The notes under the pieces: generated by a model
Databases searched by the model: none
Seen by the model: the letters and a program-made list of their open reading frames with translations, nothing else
What the model was told of the DNA's origin: nothing
Shown: in pieces, positions 7,897 through 17,666 of the stretch
Layout: every line of letters starts with the position of its first letter
Numbering within the stretch: position 1 is the stretch's first letter
From: Weissella uvarum
Lineage (GTDB): Bacteria; Bacillota; Bacilli; Lactobacillales; Lactobacillaceae
Reading direction: 5' to 3'
Assembly: GCF_016908785.1 (NCBI RefSeq)
Contig: NZ_JAFBEO010000002.1
Span: forward strand, 267,208 to 331,207
Length of the DNA stretch: 64,000 nucleotides
Translations under genes and position numbers: made by a program

Positions 7897-9331
7897 CGTT
7901 GATTTCCCCCACTTCTAATACTCCATATTGATTCCCTGTGCTAGTTTGAGTATTTTTATAGCCAGCAATTGCCTGCTTAATTTGCTTGTTGTTTGCATTT
8001 TGTAGATCCAAATAATTTTTTCGCCTGTTATTCAATGTAATTGTCAATCCATTAGGCACAAAGGGTGTTTTTGAAATTGATACAACTTCTACTTGAGTTA
8101 ACAAGCCTTTATCTGGGACTTGCAAAGTCATTAATTCACCAGGATTAACTACCGTATCATTAGATAAGTTTGGTAATGAAATACTCATAGTGGGCTCTGT
8201 AGTTAGTTTTGTTTTAGCGCTATTAATGGCTTGGTCCTTGGTTTCATTTGGTGTTAAATACTTTTCAGCTTGTGCCACTCCCCACTTTTTGATTGAAGCT
8301 TTATCTTCATAGTCAAATGGTTCAAATAATGGCTGTGAACGATCTTTTTTCTTGTCTGTTCGTAACTTCTCACGGGACTTTTTAATCTCTGCTCGACGCT
8401 TCTTTTGCTCACTACGCTTCCCAATCAATGTACTATTAAAAGCATCAATCTGTTTCTTATTAGTGTTGTAAGTTGATTGCAAAGAACTAAGCTTAGCTTT
8501 CTGTGTCGCCGTTCGCTTTTTCAAAGGAACTTTAGTAATCTTTGACATTTCACTTCTAAGCTTAGTTTGTTCTTTCCGCATTTTTGACAAAGTAGCGGCA
8601 TCTTTCGTTATCTCATCTTGCTTTGCCTTAATGACTGCATCCGCCTTTTCAATTGCTTTCTCTTGGTCCGCAATTATCTGGTCATTGACATGTGTACTGA
8701 TAACTCGAATTTTATTGGTAAACGAAGAAGAGTCAATTTGAAAAGTAACCGTTGGCGTATTGTACCGATAAGCTAACCGCTTAGCCGTTTTCTTTACCCA
8801 ACTTGCCTGGTCATAAATATGTAAGGTCTTATTATCAGGATAAATGCAATAAATTTTAAATTGTTCCGTTAGTGTGCTCAAACCATCCTGAATAGTGCAA
8901 TTTCCAAAATCGTCAAACTTCTTGGCCGTTGAGAACGAACCATGAATAACAAATTTGTAGTCCGTAGCAGGCTGTAATAACCACGTTAGCATATCTTTAA
9001 GTAAGTACGTTCCCTTAGCTCTAGTATCATTTTGACGTACCTTATTAAGCTGATACATCACATGTGTAGCAGTTACTTGCACTTCATGCTTAGTCCCTGC
9101 CAAATTATCTTGTGATTGTTTAATGATATATTCTTGGTTTTGCCACCAAATTGAATTTTCATTCTGCAAAAGCTGAAAGTCTGGCTTCCCATTATCTACT
9201 GCGGTAAAGCTAGTTTGATAAGAAGTGTTACGTTCCCATTGCGTTTGAAAAGTGTCTAAATTAATTGAAGTCCCGATAAATGACTGGCTTCTATCAAGAC
9301 TTTGAACGATAATTTTATCTTTGCTATTCAT
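7889..9331 (-). CDS. Tail-associated protein Tal / prophage endopeptidase-tail family
   Basis: 480 aa. The N-terminal ~230 residues resemble the phage minor structural protein/prophage endopeptidase tail family that forms the baseplate hub (FQTQWERNTSYQTSFT, NENSIWWQNQEYIIKQ). Residues ~235-330 are a long Lys-rich coiled coil. The C-terminus returns to a hub-like fold (ISLPNLSNDTVVNPGELMTLQV). The start codon overlaps the Dit stop (TAATG). Confidence 0.8.
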   Translation of the reverse strand: MNSKDKIIVQSLDRSQSFIGTSINLDTFQTQWERNTSYQTSFTAVDNGKPDFQLLQNENSIWWQNQEYIIKQSQDNLAGTKHEVQVTATHVMYQLNKVRQNDTRAKGTYLLKDMLTWLLQPATDYKFVIHGSFSTAKKFDDFGNCTIQDGLSTLTEQFKIYCIYPDNKTLHIYDQASWVKKTAKRLAYRYNTPTVTFQIDSSSFTNKIRVISTHVNDQIIADQEKAIEKADAVIKAKQDEITKDAATLSKMRKEQTKLRSEMSKITKVPLKKRTATQKAKLSSLQSTYNTNKKQIDAFNSTLIGKRSEQKKRRAEIKKSREKLRTDKKKDRSQPLFEPFDYEDKASIKKWGVAQAEKYLTPNETKDQAINSAKTKLTTEPTMSISLPNLSNDTVVNPGELMTLQVPDKGLLTQVEVVSISKTPFVPNGLTITLNNRRKNYLDLQNANNKQIKQAIAGYKNTQTSTGNQYGVLEVGEINDD

Positions 9332-10143
9332 TAGAAATACAAGAAGGGGAAACTTACTGTGATGTCGGTTGATTTTAGTCCAGTCACTTTAATCGTATTT
9401 TGTCCCTTATCCAACACAATATGCCCCCAATCCCATGCTTGTGATCCAGTAATTCCATCAAGTGTAAATGAATTGCTGATTTTTCCAGTTGTTGCAAATG
9501 ATGTTCCGTTTGTTGTGTTTTTGACCGTCACAATGCCATCGCTCGTTCCTCTGATAATCCATTTCAAATCATGTCGATGAATATATGGGTCAATAGCCAT
9601 ATCACTTGGATTATTAACAACAAAATCATTGGCCTTAAAATTATAAATCGGCAAATTTTCAATATCCAAACCCATTCCATACTGTAGTTTAGATTGATTC
9701 GTTGAAAGTTCATCACTTCTATATGGTGTATGTCTATAACCCTCTAGTACGTCGAATTGTAGATTAAATGCTACACCGGAGTATCCTTTTTCAGAAATAA
9801 TGTCCACAGGCTTAGGTACGACATACACTGCTTTGCTTGGTTCTAAACTAGTTCGTACTTGTACTGCTTCCCGACTATAAAAATGACGATATACTTCGTC
9901 TCGCATTAATCTGAAATCTGATTTTTGACGGCCATTAATGAAACATTCAATCGTAAAGGTCGTTTGATTGAACACGATATTAGTTAGACGTCCTCCATCA
10001 CTTCCAGCCATAGTTTCATATGATGGCGTAATTTGTGGACTATTCATATAAGCAGTTAAGACATGAAAATCTTTAGACACTACTGAACTTAAAGCAAATT
10101 CAGCTTGTCCACGTTTTTTGATATAGACTTCAACATCCCTCAT
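9331..10143 (-). CDS. Distal tail protein (Dit, Siphovirus tail component family)
   Basis: 270 aa, beginning MRDVEVYIKKRGQAEF. The block AGSDGGRLTNIVFNQTTFTI and the middle FNLQFDVLEGYRHTPYRSD fit Dit proteins, which form the hexameric ring connecting tail tube and baseplate. The ATG at 10143 with AAAGGAG is preferred over an in-frame start at 10164. It lies between the tape measure and Tal genes as expected. Confidence 0.82.
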   Translation of the reverse strand: MRDVEVYIKKRGQAEFALSSVVSKDFHVLTAYMNSPQITPSYETMAGSDGGRLTNIVFNQTTFTIECFINGRQKSDFRLMRDEVYRHFYSREAVQVRTSLEPSKAVYVVPKPVDIISEKGYSGVAFNLQFDVLEGYRHTPYRSDELSTNQSKLQYGMGLDIENLPIYNFKANDFVVNNPSDMAIDPYIHRHDLKWIIRGTSDGIVTVKNTTNGTSFATTGKISNSFTLDGITGSQAWDWGHIVLDKGQNTIKVTGLKSTDITVSFPFLYF

Positions 10144-10199
10144 TCGGCCTACTCCTTTCATCAATTTATTTATGTATGGCGGAAATATCCGCCTAAAAA

Positions 10200-13100
10200 C
10201 TAGAAAGCTTGATAGTCTAAATTGCTTTGTGCCACGCCTAATGCATTCAAAATATCTCCATTAGATTTTTGATTAGTCATAGCTTGTAATTGCTGTTGGC
10301 TAACACCGAGTATGCTACCCATCAAACCAACTAAGTTCTTTGTATTTGTAACCAATTGTTCAACATCATTTGAGCTAAATGAACTTTGGCTAGCATCTAT
10401 CTCTTTACCATTGACTGTTTTATAAGCCTGTTGAATTAACTCATTAGAACGGCTTTTACGTGCTATATCGAGTGGCACAATCATCTCTGGGTACTCTTCA
10501 CCAGCCAATACAATTTCTGGGCTTGTAATCAATCCACCATTAGCAAAACGGCGAGTCCCACTTGGCCCCCAACCCATTTTGGTTCCCAAAGGCGGAAAGT
10601 CTCTACGCCAATTTGAATTGTTAAACACGGCTAAAAATTGGTCCAAAGCAGAAAGAATATTACGGTGCCCCTTATATGCATAAGATGCAAAAGTAGAATT
10701 CTTATATTGGAACAATCCCTTTGGTGTTCCAGTTCCGTCATGGTCGTTATATCCAGTATTGATTGATGGATTGACGTTTGATTCAGTCATCGCTTGATGG
10801 TACAAGACGGCCAAATCATGACTACTTAATTTTTCACCAATGATGTCGGCTGCTCGTCTTGCGGTGCTATTAAACTTTGACTTGCTCATGACGCCTTGGC
10901 CTCCAACTGCTTGAATTCCGCTATCAGCATACTTTTCTGATACATCATCAAACATATTGGTCAAATTATCCAAAGCCTTTTTCGCTTGTTTTTCAACTAA
11001 ACCACGTAGTCCACTCTTTTCTTCCTTATCTTCATCTGCACTATTGCTAGCTTTAGCTCCAAAATTCAAGAATGTTGTTGCGTCACTAAACTTTAGTCCC
11101 TTCGTGGTGTAATACTTACCATTAGGGGGATTGCCAGCGTTATAACCTTCTTCATTGAACTTATTACCATTCACACCAGTAACGATTGAAACGTGATTAC
11201 CATATTTCGAACCACCAGAATAAACAGCCACGTCCCCTGGCTTAGGCTTACTGCGGTGTTGAACCCTTGCATTAGTCCAATCTGATCCATTTCCTAAGTG
11301 ACTAAACAATTTAGGATTAACGCCCAGATTATTCAATCGATTAGCAACAAAGGATACACATTCACGAACGTAATAACCCCAGCTATCAGCAAAAGCATCC
11401 TTAGGAGCCTTTCGCCACTTTGGGTTATAGTCATCACCTTTTCCACCACCAGAACTACTACCACCACCGCTAAAAATGTCTTTAACAGCATTTGCCAATT
11501 CACCTGTCCAAGCGCCCCCGAATTTGCCAAATTGGTTCGCACCCATTTTGACCGCTGACCCATTAAACATTGAAGAGTTATCTTTGATAGAACTTGAAAA
11601 ATTAGTGAATGCCTTTTTAGGGTCTTGCACAAAATTCCAGGCAGTTTTTAAACCACCTGTAAAGTCTTTAACCATCTCTTTGACATCATCAATAATGTCC
11701 GCCACAAATGACTTGCCACCATTGAATGCTTTACCAGCCCAAGCAACACCGCCATTAATTGCTTTACCAACAGCACCAGCAATATTACCGATACCGTTTT
11801 TATAAGCATTCGGTTTAACAATGCCAGCTTGTACCGCTTGCTCATGTGGTATGACCGTTTCACCACCCAACATAGGCATAACAACGTTTCGGCCATTAGG
11901 GACAACTGTTCTACCATCTGGATAAACAATTGCTTCTGCACCATTCCCATCATTGACCATGGCTAATCCAGGTGGTGCTCCAGCTCCAGATGTGCCCATG
12001 ACATCACGCCAGTTTGCGGTACCTTTTTCGAACTTTGGAATAAGACTGATTGTTGTCTTATCGCCACCAAACGAATGGATCATACCGTTAATGCCCTTGA
12101 TACCTTTATTAACAGTTTCAATGACCCCATTCATTCCACTTTTTGCTAATTTCTTAATACTTTTCCAAATATCTGAAAAGAAGTCTCTAAGACCATCCCA
12201 CGTATTGTGCCAGGCTTTTGAAACACTTCCATTAAAATCTAGAATTTTATTAAACACCCAATTCGTTGACTTTTTTGTGATTGTTTTAATACTGCCCCAA
12301 ACATCATCAAAGAAATTTTGAATTCGGCGCCACTGCTTGGACCAGTTTTTGAAAATATCATGCAAAGCATCCGCAATTTTGTTCGTTATGTTTTTAAGAA
12401 ACTTCTTCGTATCTTTCCACATATCGCCAAATACGCTAGAAAGTAACTTATCAATTCCTTTCCAAATGTTGGACCAAATCTTAGATACATCCTTACCAAA
12501 TCCCTTAAAGTCGCCCTTAAACAACTTAAAAGCCAATTCGAATGTTTTCTTCCAAACATTGACTTGCAGTTTCAAGTACATTGTAATTGGCTTCCAAATT
12601 GCTTTCCAAGCAATGTTCATAGCTTTACCAAATGATGAAAGGCCCTTTTTAGCAGACATTCCGCTTTTTTTAAACCACTTCATTAGTCCTGAAAAGTTTT
12701 TTTGCAGAGACTTTATTCCCTTAACAATAACTTTTCCAGCCCCATCTATAAATTTCTTGATATTTTTAGTTAATCCATCAATAAACTCTTTAAATTTCTT
12801 ATTGTGTTTATATAATGCATAAAAAGCGACGCCTAACGTTACTACTGCTCCAACAATAAGTCCAATCGGGTTCAGGCTCATAGCTAAATTCATCGCTTCC
12901 TGTGCTGCTGTTGTAATTTTCATCTTACCAGTCAACACGTCGAGAGCTAGACCTCCAGCTAGTTGTGCAGCAGCATATGCCTCACCAATACCCTTACTTA
13001 CATTTTGCGCAATTCCAAGAGCTTTGGTAGCGCCAGCTGCTCCTAACGTGTAGGTCTTGTAGGCCAACATACCTGTACTCATTACACCAATTGCTTTGCC

Positions 13101-14762
13101 CATGAGTTCAAATGCACTTTTATGTTTAGCCATTCCATCCATTGAAGGAACTATAGAACCAATCGACTTAGCAACAAAGGTAATTGGTTCTATTGCATCC
13201 TTAAATACACTAACTAAACCACTAAATACCGACGCTAGAGATTTGATGATTGGTGATAGACCAAACAGCATTTTAAAGACCATATTAATAGTATTTTTAA
13301 AAACCGTACCTAAGCCGGTAATCATTTTAAAAATACCATTCTTATCTCCTGTTAATTCGCCTGCAAGCTTTCTCAATTGCGTTAACCCGTCAGCCACAGC
13401 ATTACGTATTCTGGACTGGACAATTGAAATTGCGCCGTTCCAAGTCGTTGCCCCACTTTTGGCAGCACCTTTAATAGATTTAGTACCTTTAACAATTGCA
13501 TTAAAGAAGTCTTCAGATGAAAGTTTTCCCTTCCCCATGGTCTCAATCAATTCAGCCTTTGATTGCCCCATTTCCTTGGAAAGAATTTGCCAAACTGGTA
13601 TTCCCGCTTCAAGCGCAGTATTCAAATCACCAGCATTGGCTTTACCTTTGTTAGCCATTTGTCCCATTTGCAACATAACCTGGTCCAATTGTTCATTAGT
13701 ACCATTTCCGTATGTAGTTATAGCATCCATAAAACTCTTAGTAACATCAGTTGATTTCTTCAAACTCATACCAGAATTAGCGAACGCCAAAGTAGCATTT
13801 GAAGCAGAATCTAGTCCGTAAGTTGTATCAGATGTGGCTTTAGATAAATCGTTACTTACTTTAACAGCTTCTTTACTAGAACCAGTTAACCGCTCCACAC
13901 CTTTTTGAACATGATCCAGTGTGTCCAAGCGTTTCATCGCATCATCAACAGAAGAAGTCACCAATGACAGTGTTTTACGTGCTCCACTAGCAACTAAAGA
14001 ACCAATTGCACTACCTTTGATGATGTCTGAAACCTTACGATTAGAAGTTTTTGCCTGCCCCTCAATGTCGTTAAAGGACTTTTTCGTTTGTCCTGAAAGT
14101 TCCTTATATTCATTACGTGCATTAGCCAAATTTTTACGTGTTCCATTAACGTAAATCTCTTGCTGTTTAATTTGCTCTTTGGTTGCACCATTATTTTTAA
14201 GCTTGTTTAATTCTGAAACCTGCTTGTCGAGTGTACTATTTAAATTATCAATACTTCGCTTAGTGCCTTCTCGTTTTACCCTGTTAGCCTCTTGTACCTT
14301 ACCTTCAGCTTTTAAGGCTTCTACTTCAGACTTCACAGCTTTCTCGTCAAGCTCACGTTCACGGCGTAATTTACCAATTCCACTAGCCTCATAATCATAT
14401 TGCTTCTGGGCCTTTTGTTGCTGTTGCACAAATGAACCTAATTGAGTTTCAGCTTTTGCAATTTGCGCTTGCAACTTAGCCTTAGATTTAGCATCTTCTT
14501 CAGTAGTACCAGTGATACTTTCTTCTTCACGCCGTAATTCAGCAATTTTATTTTTCTGATCACGTACTTGTTGGGTCAGTCCATCATATTTTGCTTTAGT
14601 GGCGTTTAATACATCACCCTGGCTTCTAAATTGAGCTTCAGCAATCTTGGTTTCACGTCCCAATTGATTAATATCGCGCGTCAATTCTTTAACACTGCGT
14701 ACCGAATTGGGGTTAATATCTAAGCCAATTTCTGTATTAATCTTATTGTTCGAAACTGCCAT
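10200..14762 (-). CDS. Tape measure protein with CHAP and lytic transglycosylase domains
   Basis: 1520 aa; length sets tail length. Residues ~15-240 are coiled coil, ~250-460 the tape-measure N-terminal domain (SGMSLKKSTDVTKSF, LEAGIPVWQILSKEM). A membrane helix lies at ~640-665 (NPIGLIVGAVVTLGVAFYAL), then Trp/Lys-rich amphipathic repeats. A CHAP domain follows with RECVSFVANRL (Cys ~1132) and GNHVSIV (His ~1189). A transglycosylase-like domain at ~1310-1400 has MTESNVNP (Glu) and GLFQYKNSTFASY. Both probably open peptidoglycan during DNA injection. GGAGG precedes the ATG. Confidence 0.93.
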   Translation of the reverse strand: MAVSNNKINTEIGLDINPNSVRSVKELTRDINQLGRETKIAEAQFRSQGDVLNATKAKYDGLTQQVRDQKNKIAELRREEESITGTTEEDAKSKAKLQAQIAKAETQLGSFVQQQQKAQKQYDYEASGIGKLRRERELDEKAVKSEVEALKAEGKVQEANRVKREGTKRSIDNLNSTLDKQVSELNKLKNNGATKEQIKQQEIYVNGTRKNLANARNEYKELSGQTKKSFNDIEGQAKTSNRKVSDIIKGSAIGSLVASGARKTLSLVTSSVDDAMKRLDTLDHVQKGVERLTGSSKEAVKVSNDLSKATSDTTYGLDSASNATLAFANSGMSLKKSTDVTKSFMDAITTYGNGTNEQLDQVMLQMGQMANKGKANAGDLNTALEAGIPVWQILSKEMGQSKAELIETMGKGKLSSEDFFNAIVKGTKSIKGAAKSGATTWNGAISIVQSRIRNAVADGLTQLRKLAGELTGDKNGIFKMITGLGTVFKNTINMVFKMLFGLSPIIKSLASVFSGLVSVFKDAIEPITFVAKSIGSIVPSMDGMAKHKSAFELMGKAIGVMSTGMLAYKTYTLGAAGATKALGIAQNVSKGIGEAYAAAQLAGGLALDVLTGKMKITTAAQEAMNLAMSLNPIGLIVGAVVTLGVAFYALYKHNKKFKEFIDGLTKNIKKFIDGAGKVIVKGIKSLQKNFSGLMKWFKKSGMSAKKGLSSFGKAMNIAWKAIWKPITMYLKLQVNVWKKTFELAFKLFKGDFKGFGKDVSKIWSNIWKGIDKLLSSVFGDMWKDTKKFLKNITNKIADALHDIFKNWSKQWRRIQNFFDDVWGSIKTITKKSTNWVFNKILDFNGSVSKAWHNTWDGLRDFFSDIWKSIKKLAKSGMNGVIETVNKGIKGINGMIHSFGGDKTTISLIPKFEKGTANWRDVMGTSGAGAPPGLAMVNDGNGAEAIVYPDGRTVVPNGRNVVMPMLGGETVIPHEQAVQAGIVKPNAYKNGIGNIAGAVGKAINGGVAWAGKAFNGGKSFVADIIDDVKEMVKDFTGGLKTAWNFVQDPKKAFTNFSSSIKDNSSMFNGSAVKMGANQFGKFGGAWTGELANAVKDIFSGGGSSSGGGKGDDYNPKWRKAPKDAFADSWGYYVRECVSFVANRLNNLGVNPKLFSHLGNGSDWTNARVQHRSKPKPGDVAVYSGGSKYGNHVSIVTGVNGNKFNEEGYNAGNPPNGKYYTTKGLKFSDATTFLNFGAKASNSADEDKEEKSGLRGLVEKQAKKALDNLTNMFDDVSEKYADSGIQAVGGQGVMSKSKFNSTARRAADIIGEKLSSHDLAVLYHQAMTESNVNPSINTGYNDHDGTGTPKGLFQYKNSTFASYAYKGHRNILSALDQFLAVFNNSNWRRDFPPLGTKMGWGPSGTRRFANGGLITSPEIVLAGEEYPEMIVPLDIARKSRSNELIQQAYKTVNGKEIDASQSSFSSNDVEQLVTNTKNLVGLMGSILGVSQQQLQAMTNQKSNGDILNALGVAQSNLDYQAF

Positions 14763-14815
14763 TACTTCACCTCCTTTTTCTGTTTTTTATATGTATTCAT
14801 GGCCCATAGCCATGA

Positions 14816-15381
14816 CTAGCTGAACAATTGCATCATCTTTCTTGGATCTTCAATCAAATCTGCCTTGCTTGTATTCATAACTGCTAAGAACTCATAAAAA
14901 TCTTGTTCCATCACTTCATCCAGACTCATATGTCCTTCGGTGACCAAATCCTTAGCTAATAACTTGAGCTGTGTGACTTGATTTAGATAGAAAATGCTAG
15001 CTTCATAAGGATTTACTCGTTCTTTAAACCCTCTTCTTGTTCCGCTTTTTCAGCTTCAGCCTTAATTTCTTCATCCGTTTGTCCCATAATTCGGCGGGTC
15101 AAATAAGACATGTGCTCAGTAACTTCTTCAATTTCTAAATCTTCAAGGGAATCTTTTTCATCTTCATCTAAATTCAACACATCAGCTAAATAGTTATTCA
15201 TACGGTGATTATTTTTAATCGTTGCTTCCGCCTGCTCCTTAACTGACATTTCATCTAGTTTTGATTCAATGTCTGCTAAATCAGCCTGCAGTTGAAAAGT
15301 TCTGTTCACATTTCGCATTGACTGTTTAATTGTTGCTTGCTTCTTCATTACGCCGTCAATCTTGTATTTAATTTGTCCCAT
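14816..15381 (-). CDS. Tail assembly chaperone gpGT, -1 frameshift product
   Basis: The gpG frame ends at 15013, but the slippery heptamer G GGT TTA at 15025-15031 lies in the correct phase for -1 slippage. After slippage the frame stays open for about 70 codons (GFKERVNPYEASIFYLNQ...) to a TAG at 14816, just before the tape measure gene. This is the standard gpG/gpGT arrangement of siphophages, where the minor fusion product chaperones the tape measure. Confidence 0.85.
15013..15381 (-). CDS. Tail assembly chaperone gpG
   Basis: 122 aa starting MGQIKYKIDGVMKK at the ATG at 15381; an earlier start at 15399 has no suitable ribosome site. Acidic C-terminus (EKAEQEEGLKNE). It lies between the major tail protein and the tape measure and supplies the slippery site for gpGT. 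Confidence 0.82.
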   Translation of the reverse strand: MGQIKYKIDGVMKKQATIKQSMRNVNRTFQLQADLADIESKLDEMSVKEQAEATIKNNHRMNNYLADVLNLDEDEKDSLEDLEIEEVTEHMSYLTRRIMGQTDEEIKAEAEKAEQEEGLKNE

Positions 15382-15461
15382 GTTATTATCCTCTTTCATT
15401 CGTATACGTGCCTGGGCTTTCCACCCGTTCGGTAGTTAATATGCATACTGGCGATTAGAAC

Positions 15462-16094
15462 TTATTTTGTACTTGTTGAACTACCAGCTGTTTTTGGAGC
15501 AGATGCCTTACGACCAAATACTTCGTCAAGCATGCCTTCCTTATCAAAATTCTTGTCTCCACCGTTAAAGATTTTCATACCGTTATCCCAGGCTTCGTTA
15601 AATGGTTTCATAGCCGTATAAGTGAATACATCATCTGATGCGGTAATTTGTTGTTGGTCAGTTTGAATGTTCTTATTTCCTTCAATCAATTCACCATTTT
15701 GGAATGCATAGTACATAGACTCGCCACCATCTAAGCCACGAGTTTCAATAATCAACGCAACGTTCACATCAGCATCTGTGTGGTTCCAGCCACCCTTACC
15801 GTCATTCTCGTAACCCAGTAATTTCATCTTTACATCTAATGGCATATTCAAGTAAGTCAAGGCCACTTCAGGATAGAGACCCACAGCTTTCAATGTGTAT
15901 CGGGGGCCATCATCTCCATATTGCGGTGTTCCTTTACCTTGAATATTAGAAATATTTGCTTCCTTAGTTCCATAATCACCAGTTGCTACTGCTGAACGAT
16001 AAATACCATCTGTTCCAAGTTCAGGGTTTACAATTAAGTTTCCTTGACCATCAAGTTCGGCCATATAAGTTTGTTTAAGTCCATGTGTTGCCAT
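15462..16094 (-). CDS. Major tail protein (phi13 family)
   Basis: 210 aa, tail-tube subunit. It starts MATHGLKQTYMAEL and contains YGTKEANISNIQGKGTPQ and ALIIETRGLDGGESMYYAF, typical of phi13-type major tail proteins. The Ser/Thr-rich C-terminus may be exposed. Strong AAAAGGAGAG ribosome site. Confidence 0.88.
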   Translation of the reverse strand: MATHGLKQTYMAELDGQGNLIVNPELGTDGIYRSAVATGDYGTKEANISNIQGKGTPQYGDDGPRYTLKAVGLYPEVALTYLNMPLDVKMKLLGYENDGKGGWNHTDADVNVALIIETRGLDGGESMYYAFQNGELIEGNKNIQTDQQQITASDDVFTYTAMKPFNEAWDNGMKIFNGGDKNFDKEGMLDEVFGRKASAPKTAGSSTSTK

Positions 16095-16127
16095 GTTTAA
16101 TCTCTCCTTTTGTGTATAAAAAAAGAC

Positions 16128-16517
16128 CTAGAGAATGTCCTCTAAGCCTTGTGTTTTTTTAACTGTTAATGTTTTGATTTGTTGTTTGGTGTCTGGATCT
16201 AAATAATGCGCATTACTTTCGGTAACGTAAAAGCCATTCAGATACAGAGCTTCTTGCAACAATATTTCTAATTTTGTCATCGACATAGGTAAGTCAAACG
16301 AATAGAACAAACTAATATCAACCGCTTCACTGTAACCATTGAATTTAGAATCTGCATAATAATCAGGTTCACTTTGCGACTCTTCCAATAGAATGTCTGT
16401 AACGTCTCCGTCTGGTTTGACTTCTAAGGGAATAGTGTATTTAAAGATGCGCTTATTGATTTGTTGCAATGGGCCCATATTTTCAAGGGCCGTCGCTAAA
16501 TCATCAATTACTGCCAT
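16128..16517 (-). CDS. DUF806 family tail component
   Basis: 129 aa. The pattern FKYTIPLEVKPDGDV...ILLEESQSEPDYYADSKF and MTKLEILLQEALY matches DUF806 proteins found before the major tail gene in Lactobacillales phages, probably tail terminators. Preceded by AAAGGAG. Confidence 0.8.
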   Translation of the reverse strand: MAVIDDLATALENMGPLQQINKRIFKYTIPLEVKPDGDVTDILLEESQSEPDYYADSKFNGYSEAVDISLFYSFDLPMSMTKLEILLQEALYLNGFYVTESNAHYLDPDTKQQIKTLTVKKTQGLEDIL

Positions 16518-16519
16518 AG

Positions 16520-17005
16520 TTACTCCTTTGTGATTTTGTTGTATGCCTGTCCCATTGCTTTAATCATGCGGGCATTTGTGCCATCATCTTGCTGGGTTTC
16601 ACTAATAAATGGGTCTTTTCTGACCGCAACTTGGCCACCTCTTTTCAAGCGGTATTTCTTTCCAAGAGAAGATGTCTTCACAAATGGCGTTCTCGTTCCA
16701 TTTTCAATAAAGTTAGCAATATAATCCTTACCATCTTTTTGCTTTGAATTGCCCCAACCAACTGTATACGCACCGACACGTCTACCATCACGGTTTCCAG
16801 CTCTTATACTCAACGTATCAGCTAGATGTGGATTTTCTCCTGTAGAACGAACACGATAGTGCCTCGACCTAATAGTGGCTTGTAAATTCTTTTTGAATAC
16901 TGTTGCGCCAGCCTTTGTGATTTTCTCCTTATCACTAACCGACAAATCAACTAAAGATAAAAGCTGTTTTGCATATTGATCTAAATCATTAGAAAAATCA
17001 CTCAT
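16520..17005 (-). CDS. HK97 gp10-like head-tail protein
   Basis: 161 aa with AGATVFKKNLQATI and the family-typical ANFIENGTRTPF, then PFISETQQDD near the C-terminus. HK97-gp10-like proteins act at the head-tail joint or tail completion. The gene overlaps the upstream adaptor gene by 4 bp. Confidence 0.82.
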   Translation of the reverse strand: MSDFSNDLDQYAKQLLSLVDLSVSDKEKITKAGATVFKKNLQATIRSRHYRVRSTGENPHLADTLSIRAGNRDGRRVGAYTVGWGNSKQKDGKDYIANFIENGTRTPFVKTSSLGKKYRLKRGGQVAVRKDPFISETQQDDGTNARMIKAMGQAYNKITKE

Positions 17006-17358
17006 ACTGCTTTTTCAACCTTCTTTAAAATAATCTTGTCGTAAGTCACATAATTATTTGAGTCATCAGGCTGAATTTTAACAATCTTATATTGGACATC
17101 AGCTAGCTTCACCACCATGGACTCTTGTAAAGCCTTGTTATGCCGTACAGCAATAGATATAGTATCCTCAAACTTAGTACCTTCAAGTTTGCTCTCCATG
17201 GTCAACCCACGTTCTACAGGCGCATAGTATAAGGACATTTCTTTGATGAATTGTTCTCTCATTGCGCCAGTTGTTGAACTTTGTACAGACTTCACGGTGC
17301 CAAAATCAGCTTTTCGATTAAGCTCATATGGCTTATAAATCCGCTTCTGATTTGCCAT
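17002..17358 (-). CDS. Phage head-tail adaptor (head closure) protein
   Basis: 118 aa starting at the ATG at 17358 (MANQKRIYKPYELNRKA) after GGAGG. FIKEMSLYYAPVERG and KLADVQYKIVKIQPDD fit head-tail joining proteins of siphophages. It overlaps the upstream connector gene. Confidence 0.78.
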   Translation of the reverse strand: MANQKRIYKPYELNRKADFGTVKSVQSSTTGAMREQFIKEMSLYYAPVERGLTMESKLEGTKFEDTISIAVRHNKALQESMVVKLADVQYKIVKIQPDDSNNYVTYDKIILKKVEKAV

Positions 17359-17653
17359 TTTCAACCTCCATCAGCACCTTATTTCTTAGTTGTGCCATCT
17401 GTGCAAGATAACCAGCTGAATAGCCATCAGTCTGTTCTCGGTCGCTATACAACTGCCAGAAAAGGGTCAATGTTAAACGTTCAAAAATATCTGGCGCAAT
17501 TTGTTCAATAAAGTTTGCATCTACGGCTTTATCAGAACTAATAGATTCAACAATGGTTGCTCGACTTTGCTTTAACAATCTTTCAACTGTTTTCATTTCT
17601 TCTGGCGATTCATCAATATGAAACTCCTCCATTGCAGTTGTGGCATCAACCAT
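17333..17653 (-). CDS. Head-tail connector (gp6-like, DNA packaging) protein
   Basis: 106 aa, mostly helical, acidic N-terminus. The order capsid, connector, adaptor, gp10-like is standard, and FERLTLTLFWQLYSDRE resembles the gp6/Phage_connect_1 family. The exact family is inferred from position and size. Confidence 0.75.
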   Translation of the reverse strand: MVDATTAMEEFHIDESPEEMKTVERLLKQSRATIVESISSDKAVDANFIEQIAPDIFERLTLTLFWQLYSDREQTDGYSAGYLAQMAQLRNKVLMEVENGKSEADL

Positions 17654-17666
17654 CTATATCACCTAC

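Noticed and set aside
13096..13821. Long plus-strand open frame opposite the tape measure gene
   Set aside because: Shadow of the 1520-aa gene: no ribosome site, composition follows the opposite strand.
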